Positions 55,767 to 64,000 of a stretch of 64,000 bases of DNA are shown here, one piece after another (positions within the stretch are counted from its first letter, which is position 1; each line of letters starts with the position of its first letter). A program made the position numbers and the translations under genes. The notes beneath the pieces are model-generated. The model did no database searches, had not been told where the DNA came from, and saw nothing but the letters and a program-made list of their open reading frames with translations. Source of the DNA: Paenibacillus profundus (GTDB lineage Bacteria > Bacillota > Bacilli > Paenibacillales > Paenibacillaceae); NCBI RefSeq assembly GCF_021369635.1, contig NZ_JAJNBZ010000025.1, forward strand, positions 18,647 to 82,646, written 5' to 3'.

Positions 55767-57038
55767 ATGTATTTAGTTTATGCGGATAGTGAAGGCAACA
55801 TCTTTGATCACCCCGAATACATCGGCCTCGCCCGCAGTGGTGACATGATCGTTGAAATATTTGAGGACGAGTTGATTCCGCTGCCGGAAGGAGCGACGCT
55901 TGTCGGACTGCCTTGCACGCGTCCGATCGGATTGGACCCGGATACGGGAGAGATGGTCGCTCTGCCGGGAGACGTGCAAGCGGTTGGGGCGCTGCTGCCG
56001 CAGGGCTATACGCGTCTGCATATTCCGAGCTACGTGAAGACGGATAAAGAGCAGAAGCTCCCGCTCTTCGGCTATACGGCGGTCGTCTGGCAAGATGGGA
56101 GGTTCTATGCTGCAGCTCATTCGACGGATGATCCGCACAAATGGGATCCTTTGAATTGCGATTCAGGCGAGCTGCGCGTTCAAGTGGACCAGTTGCTTAC
56201 GAAATATCCGGATAACCGGCTATATCAGCACTTGTCGCATTGCGCCTTGCAATACGAATGCTTGACGGCATCCAATACGTTCCTGAATCGCTGGGAAGGT
56301 GCTGTTCCGGTATCCTATTCCTGCAATGCCGGTTGTTTTGGCTGTATTTCCGAGCAGCCGGATGACAGCGGATTTCCAGCCCCGCAGACGCGGATGAACT
56401 TCAAGCCGACTGTCGACGAATTGGTGCAGATTATGCTGGAGCATTTGAAGACACCGGAATCGATTATCAGCTTCGGCCAAGGTTGCGAAGGTGAGCCGTC
56501 CACGCAGGCGAAGATTATCGTCGAAGCGATGCGCGAGGTGCGCCGCCAGACGGATATGGGGTATATCAACATCAATACCAATGCTGGCTTGACCGACCAT
56601 ATACGGGCTATAGTCGATGTAGGTCTTGATTTGATGCGTGTGAGCACCATCAGTGCGCTTGACGACCATTACAATGCTTACTACCGGCCACGGGCGTATA
56701 CACTTCATAATGTGGAGAAGTCGTTGCGCTATGCATCGGAACAGGGCGTATATACGTCGATCAATTATCTTGTCTTCCCAGGCGTAACCGACCGGGAAGA
56801 AGAGATTGAGGCAATGGTGGAGTTTGCACGGCGGACGAAGCTTCGTCTCATTCAAATGCGTAATTTGAACATTGATCCCGAGAGCTATCTTGCGCTCATT
56901 CCGAAAGCGCAGGGCGATGTTCTCGGCATGAAGCAGATGATAGATATTTTCCGTGACGAGCTGCCTGATGTCGTTATCGGTTCTTATACACATGTGCCTC
57001 CGGCGGAGTTGGCGCGTGTGAAGTCATACGCGAAGTAA
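55767..57038 (+). CDS. Radical SAM protein of unknown substrate
   Basis: This 423-residue protein has a variable N-terminal domain of about 190 residues and a radical SAM core with the cluster motif SYSCNAGCFGC (CxxxCxxC). SFGQGCEGEPS and NINTNAGLTD follow. It would cleave S-adenosylmethionine to make a 5'-deoxyadenosyl radical; no SPASM-type extra Cys cluster is seen at the end. TAGGAGGA precedes the ATG at 55767. It lies between rho and rpmE. Confidence 0.85.
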   Translation: MYLVYADSEGNIFDHPEYIGLARSGDMIVEIFEDELIPLPEGATLVGLPCTRPIGLDPDTGEMVALPGDVQAVGALLPQGYTRLHIPSYVKTDKEQKLPLFGYTAVVWQDGRFYAAAHSTDDPHKWDPLNCDSGELRVQVDQLLTKYPDNRLYQHLSHCALQYECLTASNTFLNRWEGAVPVSYSCNAGCFGCISEQPDDSGFPAPQTRMNFKPTVDELVQIMLEHLKTPESIISFGQGCEGEPSTQAKIIVEAMREVRRQTDMGYININTNAGLTDHIRAIVDVGLDLMRVSTISALDDHYNAYYRPRAYTLHNVEKSLRYASEQGVYTSINYLVFPGVTDREEEIEAMVEFARRTKLRLIQMRNLNIDPESYLALIPKAQGDVLGMKQMIDIFRDELPDVVIGSYTHVPPAELARVKSYAK

Positions 57039-57179
57039 TAGGTGGATCGGAACTGGAATCGACTGACTGGAAATGTCAAAATAACATTGCGTGTATAAAT
57101 CAAACATGCTATAATCCACTCATGTGTCTATATAACTCTGAGCACGCAAAGGGCTCAGGGCGGAGAGAGGTGAATTCAA

Positions 57180-57377
57180 GTGAAAGAAGCAATTCAACCG
57201 AAATATCACATCACGACAGTATCTTGCGCATGCGGTAACACGTTTGAAACAGGTTCCGTTAAGGAAAACCTGAAAGTAGAGGTATGCTCCGCTTGCCATC
57301 CGTTCTTCACGGGCAAACAGAAGTTCTTGGACGCTGGCGGTCGTGTGGATAGATTTAAGAAGAAATACGGCATCTAA
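57180..57377 (+). CDS. rpmE: 50S ribosomal protein L31 (zinc type)
   Basis: The 65-residue protein starts on GTG and has the four zinc-binding Cys at residues 16, 18, 36 and 39 (VSCACGNTF and [12 protein letters not shown]). It is the zinc-containing RpmE rather than the zinc-free YtiA-type paralogue. GAGAGGTG precedes the start. Confidence 0.97.
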   Translation: MKEAIQPKYHITTVSCACGNTFETGSVKENLKVEVCSACHPFFTGKQKFLDAGGRVDRFKKKYGI

Positions 57378-57396
57378 TGCATATGTGTTTAATGTG

Positions 57397-57437
57397 AACT
57401 CCCTTACTGGCAACAGTCGAGGGAGTTTATTTTTTTG
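57397..57437 (+). terminator. Terminator of rpmE
   Basis: AACTCCCT/AGGGAGTT then ATTTTTTT. Confidence 0.85.
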
Positions 57438-57573
57438 CATATATTTGTGCCGGTGCACACACCGATTCGCACAAAATGTCAAAACGAATGAAGTCCCCAC
57501 CTTGTATGATGGAAATGTAAGTCCTTATCGAATTGCAAAAGGAGGTGCAGCCGTGTGGGAATGAGCTGGACAG

Positions 57574-57875
57574 GACTCTTTTACGCGCACGTTCAAGCGG
57601 ATTTATGGGATGACGCCGCACCAATACCGAAAAGGATTTCGCATGTTTCATCGCATAGAGGAGGGAATGAAAATGATTGACGAACATCAGGAACAACCAA
57701 TGCCGTCCAATCCCCTCGCGCGCCGCATAAAGCCCCTGAAGGCTGGATGGTTACGGGGCTGTATCCTCATGAGTATCAGACCGGCATCGATCGAGTGAAT
57801 GTGCACCGGGGGAAGGCCGGAGGGGCATACGGACTGTTGCAGCTGACGCGGAGGACGTTTCCTTCGTGGGGGTAG
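57574..57875 (+). pseudogene. AraC-type regulator, truncated and frameshifted
   Basis: DSFTRTFKRIYGMTPHQYRK and on to GMKMIDEHQEQP is the second helix-turn-helix of an AraC protein without the first. Near 57715 the frame changes and continues APEGWMVTGLYPHEYQTGID, then RVNVHRGKAGGAYGLLQLT, the start of the effector-type domain found after such HTH regions in Paenibacillus. It stops at 57875. The 5' part of the gene and most of the 3' domain are missing. Confidence 0.8.
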
Positions 57876-57876
57876 C

Positions 57877-58192
57877 CTGAACAGCCAGACATCAACCTTC
57901 ATCTGGCTTGGCTCAGCGTCTTCGTCGTGTGCAGCGTCGTTATCGGTCTCGGCTGGTTGAATTTCGTTGCCGTCTCCCGTAAGGTGCGTCTTGACGCATC
58001 TGGGTCTGTTTTGCCGCCGGCTGGACGCTGGCAACGACGTGCGCTGCGCAGTGGATCTATCCAAATGTGGGGCTGCATGTCGGGGTTGGCGTTATAAGCG
58101 CTGCCATATGCATACTGCTGCGTGGTTGGAGAGATGATGATGTTCAAGCGGAAGCCGAACCTGTCCGCAGCGACACGATTGTTAACAATTGA
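57877..58192 (+). pseudogene. Small membrane protein gene with frameshifts
   Basis: Pieces in different frames form a plausible two- to three-pass membrane protein: WLSVFVVCSVVIGLGWLNFV then AVSRKVRLDASGSVLP, followed in another frame by WTLATTCAAQWIYPNVGLHV, GVGVISAAICILLRGW and a charged tail ending DTIVNN. At least two indels separate them. No family is recognised. Confidence 0.65.
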
Positions 58193-58198
58193 CTTTAG

Positions 58199-58227
58199 TT
58201 GCACTTTCGCCTCAAATAGTCTATACT
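58199..58227 (+). promoter_or_regulatory. SRP RNA promoter
   Basis: TTGCAC (58199-58204), 17 bp, TATACT (58222-58227), directly before the RNA. Confidence 0.75.
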
Positions 58228-58230
58228 AGG

Positions 58231-58484
58231 TTTTGCCGTGCTAGATGGGGAGGTAGCGGTGCCCTGTAACTCGCAATCCGCTGTAGCGAGATTGAATTCC
58301 TGTTAGAGGTTTTGTCGATGTGGGGTCCGGTATTTGCGTTTGGTGTTGACGGTCGGGTCCTTCGCAATGGGTGCCTATGAATCTGGTCAGGTCCGGAAGG
58401 AAGCAGCCATAAGTAGGAGAGCTCATGTGCCGGAGGGAAGCCTGACCCGAGCTGATACGCAGAAGTGCCGCTCGGATCGCAATT
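58231..58484 (+). ncRNA. ffs: Signal recognition particle RNA, large Bacillus type (scRNA)
   Basis: The RNA has the Alu-domain start TGCCGTGCTAGATGGGGAGG and TAGCGGTGCCCTGTAACTCG with the U-turn GTAAC. The S-domain helix 8 core is GGTCAGGTCCGGAAGGAAGC and AGCCATAAG. Length, about 255 bases, fits the long Bacillus scRNA rather than the 4.5S type. It assembles with Ffh. Ends are approximate; a terminator follows at 58522. Confidence 0.95.
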
Positions 58485-58521
58485 ATCAATAACAGGTGCA
58501 CGGTTTTCATATTACAAGAGA

Positions 58522-58548
58522 GACACCGAATGATTCGGTGTTTTTTTA
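58522..58548 (+). terminator. Terminator of the SRP RNA
   Basis: ACACCGAAT/ATTCGGTGT then seven Ts. Confidence 0.88.
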
Positions 58549-58767
58549 TTTTACAATTATTATGAATATATGCTCATATATAATAGATGGAAGCAGGAAT
58601 ATAGACCTTATTCGGCGAAAGAAATATATAATAGCAAAGAGCGCGGACAAGCGGAAACGGCATTACCAGCCCATCTCGGTGGTCTGCTGCCAATTTCTGC
58701 AACAATAATCAGGCAAGTATAATTGCGAGAGAATGAAACTTGCGCTTATTAGCATTGAGGTGAGTCT

Positions 58768-59916
58768 ATGACTGAACCAACGCCACATTCGGGTTCGCTG
58801 AAGCCGATGTCTCCTTCTTCTCCCAGTGAAGAGAGGCATGAAGGAGGACATGGTGAATTAAACCTGCTGCAACAGTTTGCCGGCGCCTTTTTGCGAGATG
58901 TGAATTTAGGAATTCTGCTTCTGGATACACAGTTTCGATTGGTGGACATCAGCGAGATGGCTTGCCATGTCCTTGGATGGGAACGCGAACAGGCGCTGCA
59001 GTGTCGGGTCAATGATCTGTTCGGGGACATGCCTACCGAGCATCATCTGGTCCAACGCGCCCTTCTGGAAGGGGTTGTCGTACGCAATCATGCGGTCTCA
59101 TGGCGCAACGGCAATGAGCGGTATGAACTGCTCCTCGATTCCAATGTATTGCGTGATGCGCAAAGTGAAATTGTCGGCGCCTATGTTCTCTTCAAGGATG
59201 TATCCAATCTTCGTTCGTTGGAGGAGCAGGTTCAACGAAGCGACCGTTTGGCTATGATTGGACAGATTGCGGCGGGGACTGCGCACGAGATCCGCAATCC
59301 GCTCACTTCCATTAAGGGATTTCTGCAGATGTTCAAGAAGACGCTGCATGAGAAGGGGATGGGCAAGGAAGTTCACTATACCGAGATTATGCTGACGGAA
59401 ATCAATCGAATTAATGAGCTTGTAGGAGAATTTTTGCTGCTGAGCAAACCGAAGCACGTAACCATTGAGCGGGTGGATTTATATCAGGTCATGAATGATA
59501 TCATGCCGATTATTCGCAGTGAAGCCGTCCTGCACGGGGTTCACGTTCGCTATGCCGCGGATGAGACGATGCCGTTCGTCGTAGCGGATCGGGAACTTTT
59601 AAAACAGGTATTCATCAACATCGCGAAGAACGGTATTGAAGCTATGGTTGATGGTGGAACGCTTACGATAACGGTCAAGCGGGATGATGCGGGCAAGCGC
59701 GTCCTGATCGACATACACGATACAGGTCCTGGTATCCCTTCCTTTCTTATCGACAAAATCTTTGATCCGTTCTTTACGACCAAGCAGAATGGAACTGGGC
59801 TGGGCCTCTCGGTTTGTCAGCGCATTATTCACGACTTGGGCGGCACAATTCGCGTCGCATCTAAAGGCTTTGGCACGACGTTTACACTATCGGTTCCATT
59901 TCAACCTGTTGGCTGA
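58768..59916 (+). CDS. PAS-domain histidine kinase of the sporulation type
   Basis: This 382-residue cytoplasmic kinase lacks membrane segments. A PAS domain (residues 45-155: GILLLDTQFRLVDISEMACH) is followed by HisKA with IAAGTAHEIRNPLTSIKGFL and an HATPase (IAKNGIEAM, DTGPGIP, GTGLGLSVCQRII). The H-box form is that of KinA/KinE-type orphan kinases that phosphorylate Spo0F, whose gene is in this window. No regulator gene is adjacent. GAGGTGAG precedes the ATG. Confidence 0.87.
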   Translation: MTEPTPHSGSLKPMSPSSPSEERHEGGHGELNLLQQFAGAFLRDVNLGILLLDTQFRLVDISEMACHVLGWEREQALQCRVNDLFGDMPTEHHLVQRALLEGVVVRNHAVSWRNGNERYELLLDSNVLRDAQSEIVGAYVLFKDVSNLRSLEEQVQRSDRLAMIGQIAAGTAHEIRNPLTSIKGFLQMFKKTLHEKGMGKEVHYTEIMLTEINRINELVGEFLLLSKPKHVTIERVDLYQVMNDIMPIIRSEAVLHGVHVRYAADETMPFVVADRELLKQVFINIAKNGIEAMVDGGTLTITVKRDDAGKRVLIDIHDTGPGIPSFLIDKIFDPFFTTKQNGTGLGLSVCQRIIHDLGGTIRVASKGFGTTFTLSVPFQPVG

Positions 59917-60054
59917 AATGCCGATGTCTATCCGTAGCAATGGACAACTGAATAAACTATAGGCAGTCTTCCCAAGTTTCCAAAGAGAGGAAATGGCTGT
60001 TTTTTTAGCGGTTGTGATATAGTATAATAAGAAAAACGTTTTCGAGGTTGCATC

Positions 60055-61815
60055 ATGGGTCATATAGCATTGTATCGCGCATGGAGGCCACAGTCATTTC
60101 ATGACATGGTCGGACAACAGCATATTATTCAAACGCTGCAAAATTCGCTGCGGGAGCGGCGTTTTTCGCATGCGTACCTGTTCAGTGGACCGCGTGGAAC
60201 AGGGAAGACCAGTGCCGCGAAAATACTGGCGAAAGCCGTAAACTGCGAGCAAGGGCCTGGCCCAGAGCCTTGCAACGCTTGTGAAGCGTGTCGGCGCATC
60301 ACCGCCGGTTCCGTGATGGATGTGGTGGAAATCGACGCCGCTTCCAATCGGGGCGTGGAGGAAATTCGCGATCTTCGCGAAAAAGTAAAGTATGCGCCAA
60401 CTGAAGTGCGCCATAAGGTGTACATTATTGATGAAGTTCATATGTTGACGACGGAAGCTTTCAATGCGCTTTTGAAGACGTTGGAGGAACCGCCGGCTCA
60501 CGTCATGTTCATCTTGGCGACGACGGAACCACATCGGTTGCCAGCAACGATTATATCCCGCTGTCAGCGTTTCGATTTCAGAAGGGTAGCGCTTGATGAG
60601 CAGGTCGCTCGCTTGGAGCAAGTCTGTGCGGACGAGAGCATTCAGGCCGATCAGGAGAGCTTGACGTATATCGCGAAGCTGTCTGACGGCGGAATGCGCG
60701 ACGCGATCAGCTTGCTGGATCAAGCCGCCTCGTTTACCGACGGACAAGTTACCTATCAGCAAGTGCTGGATATAACAGGCGGGATGCCAGAAGAGCAATT
60801 CGCCGAATTGGCCCAGGCGGTTCAAGCCGGGGACGTGGGAACGATTCTAATGGTAATCGAGCGACTGATGCAGGAAGGGAAGAGTGCGGACAAGTGCATG
60901 GAAAGCTTGCTCTACTTTTTCCGGGACTTGCTTATGATGAAGATGGTGCCGAGCGGGGACGCATTGACGGATCGCCTAACGAGGGTCGAAGTCTTTCGTG
61001 ACTTGGCCGAGACGTTTGCGGCCGAACGGCTGTTCCAGATCATTGACACGTTGAACCGATATCAGACCGACATGAAGTTTGCGGTGCAGCCGCAGACCTT
61101 GTTTGAAGTCGCACTGCTTCAGCTAGCGGCGCAAGGCCAGTCGTTCTCACCCGGTCACACGGGCGCTTCGGGATTGCAGGATACAGGCTCGGCGCCACAG
61201 GGAACGGCGGAACAATCTTCCTCTGTGCAACATTTGCAGCGTCAAGTTGCGTCTTTAGAAGCGAAGCTTGATCAACTTCTGAAGTCAGGGGCAGCGGTCA
61301 GCAGCCAGCAAGAACCTGCTGCTGAGCGTACGCAAGCAGCTACCCGGTCTTCCGGCCGTGTGTCGCGACTTGCGAATAAGCCGCCTCAGTTCGAACGATA
61401 TATCGCTGACAAAGACAGTTCTGAGTTCGGCCGTATTCGTGGAAATTGGGGGCAGGTGCTGCAGCGTGTAAAAGAAGCCGGGGTGACGATTCACGCATGG
61501 CTTGTGAACGGAGAACCAGTATCGGCGCTTGAAGATCGAATTCTGGTTGCTTTTAAAAACACGATTCATCGGGATACGACCGAGAAGCCGAATAACAAAC
61601 AGGTCATTGAACGTGTTCTGTCTGACACATTCGGCAAGCCGTATCAACTTGATACGATGATGTTGAAGGACTGGGAGGCTGCGGAAGCTCGAACAGAGGA
61701 CAGGCAGGAACCTGATTTTCAGTTGGAGCCCGAAGGTCAAGAACCGTCCCGGGAACCATGGATTGACGAGGCTATCCAAATGTTTGGAGAAGACCTTGTT
61801 GTCATAAAAGATTAA
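60055..61815 (+). CDS. dnaX: DNA polymerase III subunits gamma/tau
   Basis: The 586-residue clamp loader ATPase has Walker A FSGPRGTGKTS, zinc ligands (NCEQ, then CNACEAC), DEVH, and the sensor-1 region FILATTEPHRLP. The C-terminal half is the lower-conservation tau domain, with a coiled coil near residue 400. No slippery A-run for making gamma is obvious. Start ATG at 60055. Order with ebfC and recR as in Bacillus. Confidence 0.96.
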   Translation: MGHIALYRAWRPQSFHDMVGQQHIIQTLQNSLRERRFSHAYLFSGPRGTGKTSAAKILAKAVNCEQGPGPEPCNACEACRRITAGSVMDVVEIDAASNRGVEEIRDLREKVKYAPTEVRHKVYIIDEVHMLTTEAFNALLKTLEEPPAHVMFILATTEPHRLPATIISRCQRFDFRRVALDEQVARLEQVCADESIQADQESLTYIAKLSDGGMRDAISLLDQAASFTDGQVTYQQVLDITGGMPEEQFAELAQAVQAGDVGTILMVIERLMQEGKSADKCMESLLYFFRDLLMMKMVPSGDALTDRLTRVEVFRDLAETFAAERLFQIIDTLNRYQTDMKFAVQPQTLFEVALLQLAAQGQSFSPGHTGASGLQDTGSAPQGTAEQSSSVQHLQRQVASLEAKLDQLLKSGAAVSSQQEPAAERTQAATRSSGRVSRLANKPPQFERYIADKDSSEFGRIRGNWGQVLQRVKEAGVTIHAWLVNGEPVSALEDRILVAFKNTIHRDTTEKPNNKQVIERVLSDTFGKPYQLDTMMLKDWEAAEARTEDRQEPDFQLEPEGQEPSREPWIDEAIQMFGEDLVVIKD

Positions 61816-61854
61816 TTCATTTATTCTAAGTAGAAAAAAGGAGAATTCACGGCG

Positions 61855-62166
61855 ATGAACAATATGAATCAAATGATGAAACAAGTTAAGAAGATGCAAG
61901 AACAAATGCTGAAAGCTCAGGAAGAATTGGCTGAAAAGAAGATGGTTGGTACTTCTGGCGGCGGCGCAGTAACGGTAGAGGTTAACGGCCACAAAAAAGT
62001 GCTGAGCATTGCCATCAAACCTGAAGTTGTTGATGTGGAAGACATCGAAATGCTGCAGGATCTCGTTATTACTGCAGTTAACGATGCTCTTACCAAAGCG
62101 GAAGATTTGGCGAACGACGACATGGCTAAATTCACAGGCGGAATGAAAATTCCTGGCTTGTTCTAA
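61855..62166 (+). CDS. YbaB/EbfC nucleoid-associated protein
   Basis: This 103-residue protein is rich in Met and Gln at the start ([20 protein letters not shown]). The core [22 protein letters not shown] strand is seen as [20 protein letters not shown]. It forms DNA-binding dimers. It sits between dnaX and recR as usual. AAAAGGAGA lies 11 bases before the ATG. Confidence 0.95.
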   Translation: MNNMNQMMKQVKKMQEQMLKAQEELAEKKMVGTSGGGAVTVEVNGHKKVLSIAIKPEVVDVEDIEMLQDLVITAVNDALTKAEDLANDDMAKFTGGMKIPGLF

Positions 62167-62219
62167 ATCTAGCAAATGAAAGGCATATACCACTGCGGTA
62201 TATGCCGTTCTAATCTTTA

Positions 62220-62258
62220 TGGAAACGGCGCTGCCCCTTACGGGGGCCGGCCGTTTTC
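62220..62258. other. Strong hairpin between ebfC and recR
   Basis: GGAAACGGC..GCCCC and GGGGC..GCCGTTTTCC pair closely, but there is no T run, so it may be an RNA-processing or stability element rather than a terminator. Confidence 0.5.
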
Positions 62259-62302
62259 CGGTTATGTCATCATCATAATGTCATCGTAAAGGGGAGCCCG
62301 CA

Positions 62303-62902
62303 TTGTATTATCCAGAACCGATTGCGAAGCTGATCGATGCGTTTACCCATTTGCCGGGTATCGGGCCAAAGACAGCGGCTCGTCTTGCGTTCCATGTGAC
62401 CCGTATGCCTGAGGACGACGTGATAGACTTCGCCAAGGCGCTTGTTAACGTAAAACGGAATTTGCATTATTGTTCCGTCTGCTGCAACATAACTGATGTC
62501 GATCCTTGCCGTATCTGTCAGGATAAATCGCGTGACGCGTCTATTATGTGTGTGGTTCAGGAGACGAAGGATTTGGTCGCTATGGAGCGGACGAAGGAAT
62601 TTATGGGCTACTATCATGTACTGCAAGGTGCGATTTCTCCAATGGAAGGCATAGGACCTGAGGATATACGTCTCGCGGAACTGTTGAAGCGTCTTAGCGA
62701 CGAGCGGGTCAAGGAAATGATACTCGCTACGAATCCCAATATTGAAGGTGAGGCAACGGCGATGTATATTTCGCGTTTGGTGAAGCCTTTTGGGATCCGG
62801 GTAACGAGAATTGCGCATGGCTTGCCTGTTGGCGGTGATTTGGAGTACGCGGATGAAGTGACGCTGTCCAAGGCGTTGGAAGGACGACGTGAAATTCAAT
62901 AA
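62303..62902 (+). CDS. recR: Recombination mediator RecR
   Basis: This 199-residue protein starts on TTG (AAAGGGGA seven bases earlier). It has the helix-hairpin-helix [16 protein letters not shown], a C4 zinc finger ([16 protein letters not shown]) and a Toprim domain ([17 protein letters not shown]). It loads RecA onto single-stranded DNA with RecO. Confidence 0.97.
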   Translation: MYYPEPIAKLIDAFTHLPGIGPKTAARLAFHVTRMPEDDVIDFAKALVNVKRNLHYCSVCCNITDVDPCRICQDKSRDASIMCVVQETKDLVAMERTKEFMGYYHVLQGAISPMEGIGPEDIRLAELLKRLSDERVKEMILATNPNIEGEATAMYISRLVKPFGIRVTRIAHGLPVGGDLEYADEVTLSKALEGRREIQ

Positions 62903-62949
62903 TTATATTAAGCATAACGCGATAGCCATTAAGGGGTTATGCCGCTAGG

Positions 62950-63092
62950 CTGTTGAGAAAAGTCTCTGAGAAATCAGAGGCTTTTTTGATCTGTGTTTTG
63001 GAAAGAGCATCTATAAGTGCATGGTCGAAAAAGGTTGCTTTACAGCACCGAGAAGCCATATTGGTCAAAAAGGGCTTTTTGAATAACCTCTA
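62950..63092. repeat. Copy of the small dispersed repeat, diverged
   Basis: The right end GGGCTTTTTGAATAACCTC differs by one base from 51508-51526 and resembles the reverse of 52619-52640. An interior CAGCACCGAGAAG block matches the reverse of CTTCTCGGTGCCG at 52743. Confidence 0.55.
62961..62987 (+). terminator. Terminator after recR
   Basis: CTCTGA/TCAGAG with a GAAA loop, then GCTTTTTT. It lies within a segment related to the repeat at 52619-52775. Confidence 0.85.
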
Positions 63093-63156
63093 TAAGGTTG
63101 CTTATTACCTGTTCTACCCTTGTCCGCTCCTCCATAAGTATTAATGAGGAATCTCT

Positions 63157-63447
63157 ATGGGAGGGATGACACCTTTGCTGAAAATAATAAAGCAGTGGTT
63201 GGCAGGCCGGCAGGACAAGCAGCGGTATAGACATATACAATCCGAGCAGGAACAGCTGATGGAGGATATTCGTTATGCATACAAGGAGTGGGAGCGAGCT
63301 TGGTTTTGTTTTGAGCACGCACTTGGTGAAGATGAGGTGGACTATGCCATCTTTTCGTTAGAAGCAGCAGAGAAGCGGGTTGGCATGTTATTAAAAAGGG
63401 CGAAGAAAGCCAATATCCATGCGCTTCGCCTAGGAGAGGTGTTGTAG
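63157..63447 (+). CDS. yaaL: YaaL family protein (DUF2508)
   Basis: This small helical protein (96 residues from the ATG at 63157; 90 from the TTG at 63175) contains QLMEDIRYAYKEWERAWFCF and EVDYAIFSLEAAEKRVGMLL, the YaaL pattern. Both starts have a ribosome site (GAGGA or GGGAGGGA). Position between recR and bofA matches Bacillus. Function unknown. Confidence 0.88.
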   Translation: MGGMTPLLKIIKQWLAGRQDKQRYRHIQSEQEQLMEDIRYAYKEWERAWFCFEHALGEDEVDYAIFSLEAAEKRVGMLLKRAKKANIHALRLGEVL

Positions 63448-63450
63448 CGT

Positions 63451-63714
63451 ATGAAGCTGTTAATGATGGGATTGCTAGTTATTTCGATGGTGGCATTGCT
63501 TATTGTCTTATTGCGGCAAAGGTTTGCGTGGAAGGGGCTTTTCATCTTTTTGCTTCATGGAACTGCTGCTTTTGTTCTACTCTATATCGTTAATTCGACG
63601 GGGTGGATTGCCGGAGTTCATGTGCCAACTAACCCGCTGACACTGGCTGCTGTTGGGTTTCTTGGGGTCCCTGGCTTGGCCTCGATCATTTTCTTGAAAA
63701 TGGTATTAATTTAA
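63451..63714 (+). CDS. bofA: Pro-sigmaK processing inhibitor BofA family
   Basis: This 87-residue protein has membrane segments at residues 4-21, 29-49 and 66-84, and the conserved end VNPLTLAAVGFLGVPGL-like sequence, here PTNPLTLAAVGFLGVPGLAS. In Bacillus, BofA holds SpoIVFB inactive in the forespore membrane until sigmaG signals. It starts 3 bases after yaaL. Confidence 0.92.
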   Translation: MKLLMMGLLVISMVALLIVLLRQRFAWKGLFIFLLHGTAAFVLLYIVNSTGWIAGVHVPTNPLTLAAVGFLGVPGLASIIFLKMVLI

Positions 63715-63789
63715 TGGTTGACGCATGCCTATAGATGTGATAAATTAATAAACGTCGCTTCTAGCGAAAGACACAAAATGAAACAAAAA

Positions 63790-63805
63790 GTTGTCGAAAG
63801 ACAAC
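63790..63805. other. Short hairpin after bofA
   Basis: GTTGTC/GACAAC around GAAA in an A-rich context, between bofA and the rRNA promoter; possibly a weak terminator. Confidence 0.4.
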
Positions 63806-63826
63806 GAAAAAAGTTTTAAAAAGTGC

Positions 63827-63862
63827 TTGACACTGAAGATGACGCTGTGATATATTATAAAG
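63827..63862 (+). promoter_or_regulatory. Ribosomal RNA operon promoter
   Basis: Consensus TTGACA (63827-63832) and TATATT (63851-63856), 18 bp apart (TATTAT at 63853 is an alternative), then a G/C-rich start region. Confidence 0.85.
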
Positions 63863-64000
63863 GTCGCTGCTGAACGCGGCGGCGAAATAAAGCGAGTCAG
63901 AATTGAGGCTTTTGAGTCTTGATTATGTAAGCTTAAGATGATTGCTCTTTGAAAACTGAACAACGAGTGAAACGTTTGTGTAATAGAGGTTAACAACCTC
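63863..64000 (+). promoter_or_regulatory. 16S rRNA leader with antitermination box
   Basis: TGCTCTTTGAAAACTGAACA (63943-63962) is the boxA-type leader found before Bacillales 16S genes. The 16S gene itself should start shortly after the right edge. Confidence 0.8.

Noticed and set aside
60055..61815. Programmed frameshift in dnaX
   Set aside because: No A-rich slippery heptamer followed by a stem was found.

Overview
The window looks like chromosome from a Paenibacillus-type Firmicute (Bacillales, Paenibacillaceae). The coding density, strong AGGAGG ribosome sites, frequent TTG/GTG starts and spore-former genes (spo0F, bofA, a sporulation-type kinase) all fit. So does a Bacillus-like core order: rpoE-pyrG-spo0F-fbaA-murA-rho-rpmE, then SRP RNA-(kinase)-dnaX-ebfC-recR-yaaL-bofA-rrn promoter. 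The right end stops just short of a 16S rRNA gene; the left end cuts a flagellar stator gene (motA).

Layout. 1-686: motA, partial. 1035-6547: a five-gene operon with a sarcosine-oxidase-type flavoprotein, a sulfonate-type ABC importer and an acyl-CoA-dehydrogenase-like flavoprotein. 7199-11094: nucleoside phosphorylase plus a complete dedicated ECF transporter (S-T-A-A'), behind a possible promoter overlapped by a cre-like site. 11285-13596: a frameshifted lipoprotein, a small hypothetical, a GNAT acetyltransferase and a rhodanese-type sulfurtransferase. 13597-23990 is an accessory island. It holds an amino-acid-oxidase-like gene between duplicated tails of the sulfurtransferase gene, an IS1182-type transposase remnant, a TetR/hydrolase unit, and an AT-rich two-component/ABC module with a secreted repeat protein. 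Its last gene is a nuclease-like gene with an in-frame stop.

24225-34776: cell-envelope genes (DUF4097 protein, secreted coiled coil, NlpC/P60 hydrolase under a c-di-AMP riboswitch, M1 peptidase, class A PBP), then ywhD and the polyamine genes speE-speB. 35250-38787: a decayed gene, an AraC regulator and two Gfo/Idh/MocA dehydrogenases. 39461-46283: ywiB-argS, then a LytS/LytT two-component system next to a CstA-family transporter with a cre-like site. 46578-64000: an S8 protease, then the core block. The core block contains a pyrG-type initiation/attenuation leader, two decayed genes between rpmE and the SRP RNA, and a small dispersed repeat.

The most interesting unit is at 17717-22783. Three promoters (a secreted two-repeat protein, the response regulator/kinase operon, and an ABC exporter operon) all carry the same direct-repeat box at the same distance from the -10: CTYCA-N6-CTCCAGAT-N8-(-10). 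This defines a self-contained regulon by sequence alone. The exporter permease gene is broken by two lesions in this strain.
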